A stretch of DNA of 47,924 nt. Origin: Candidatus Ghiorseimicrobium undicola (GTDB taxonomy: Bacteria; Omnitrophota; Gorgyraeia; Ghiorseimicrobiales; Ghiorseimicrobiaceae). The translations under genes were made by a program, and so were the position numbers. The notes beneath the pieces are model-generated. The model saw nothing but the letters and a program-made list of their open reading frames with translations. It was not told the origin of the DNA and ran no database searches. Location: the NCBI GenBank assembly GCA_002796125.1, contig PCWA01000014.1:1-47924 (forward strand), read 5' to 3'. Shown here piece by piece: positions 47,226-47,924 of the stretch (positions are counted from its first letter, which is position 1; every line of letters begins with the position of its first letter).

Positions 47226-47924
47226 ATGAATTTTTGGGCTTTTACAGGATTATTTAATGCTCTGATTGCTTTAATCTTTGGACTTTTTGTATATTTTTCC
47301 AATAGAGAAAAGGATTTAAATAGGCTTTGGACTTTATTCGGATTTACGGTATTTTTTTGGAGTTTTTGCTATTTCTTTTGGCAAATTTCTGTTAATGAAT
47401 GGGAGGCTTTGTTTTGGTGCCGTTTTTTGATGCTTGGAGCAGCTTTTATACCGGCAACCTTTTTGCATTTCCTTTTGTTTTTTCTCGAAATTTATCCAAG
47501 AAAAAAACTTATTCTTTTTATTAGTTATGGCGTAAGCAGCATTAGCTCTCTCCTAACTTTTAATCCCAATTACATCAAGGGAGTTAAACCGATACTAAAT
47601 TTTAAATTTTGGCCGGAAGCAGGCCCCATATATTTGCCTTTTCTTATTTTTTGGTTTTGTTTAGTATTATACTGTTGGCATATTATGTTTCAAGAAATGA
47701 AAACCTCTTCCTTTATAAAACGTAATCGAATAAAGTATGTATTATTTGGCGCGATTATCGGTTTTACCGGAGGATTTACCAATTATCCATTATGGTATGG
47801 CCTTGAAATTCCGCCGTACGGTAATATATTAGTTTCGGTTTACGGGCCATTAATGACCTATGCCGTACTTAGGTACCGCCTTATGGATATCCGCCTTGCC
47901 GTAACGCGCGCCGGTATATTCACG
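47226..47924 (+). CDS. Partial 7TM sensor (N-terminal region of a likely histidine kinase), truncated by window end
   Basis: Read by hand: MNFWAFTGLFNALIALIFGLFVYFSNREKDLNRLWTLFGFTVFFWSFCYFFWQ...AVLRYRLMDIRLAVTRAGIFT, 233 codons without stop; absent from ORF track because it has no stop. Confidence 0.75.
   Translation, partial: MNFWAFTGLFNALIALIFGLFVYFSNREKDLNRLWTLFGFTVFFWSFCYFFWQISVNEWEALFWCRFLMLGAAFIPATFLHFLLFFLEIYPRKKLILFISYGVSSISSLLTFNPNYIKGVKPILNFKFWPEAGPIYLPFLIFWFCLVLYCWHIMFQEMKTSSFIKRNRIKYVLFGAIIGFTGGFTNYPLWYGLEIPPYGNILVSVYGPLMTYAVLRYRLMDIRLAVTRAGIFT

Overview
The window is a dense bacterial chromosome segment with almost every gene on the + strand. Gene style suggests a Gram-negative, possibly Omnitrophota-like, organism; this is an impression, not a tested assignment. 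Contents in order: tRNA-Val(CAC); a zinc-ribbon protein; an RNase H-like gene; an expanded class-A RNase P RNA; yebC-ruvC-ruvA-scpB; an aromatic amino acid operon (pheA, pilin-like gene, hisC, aroF, tyrA, cmk); lepA-lepB; phospholipid and glycolipid genes; a cobalamin salvage locus (cobO, btuFCD, cobC/U/T/S, btuB) with two differently built cobalamin riboswitches; a small Cys-rich peptide gene abutting a radical SAM/SPASM maturase (SbtA/SbtM-like RiPP pair); a GH65 phosphorylase/beta-PGM module; a MarR-TolC-RND operon; and a tightly packed terminal cluster. That cluster runs PlsC, SRPBCC + acyl-ACP-reductase-like fusion, 7TM histidine kinase, receiver, PilZ + PhcB-like methyltransferase, receiver, receiver, second PhcB-like methyltransferase, and a second 7TM sensor cut by the window end. 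The strongest candidate for an undescribed system is this terminal cluster, read as a fatty-acyl signal synthesis and sensing operon with a possible c-di-GMP input. The second is the RiPP pair. A hairpin-plus-Shine-Dalgarno leader motif is shared by the RiPP precursor and the reductase fusion gene. All family calls come from reading motifs by eye; no database search was run.
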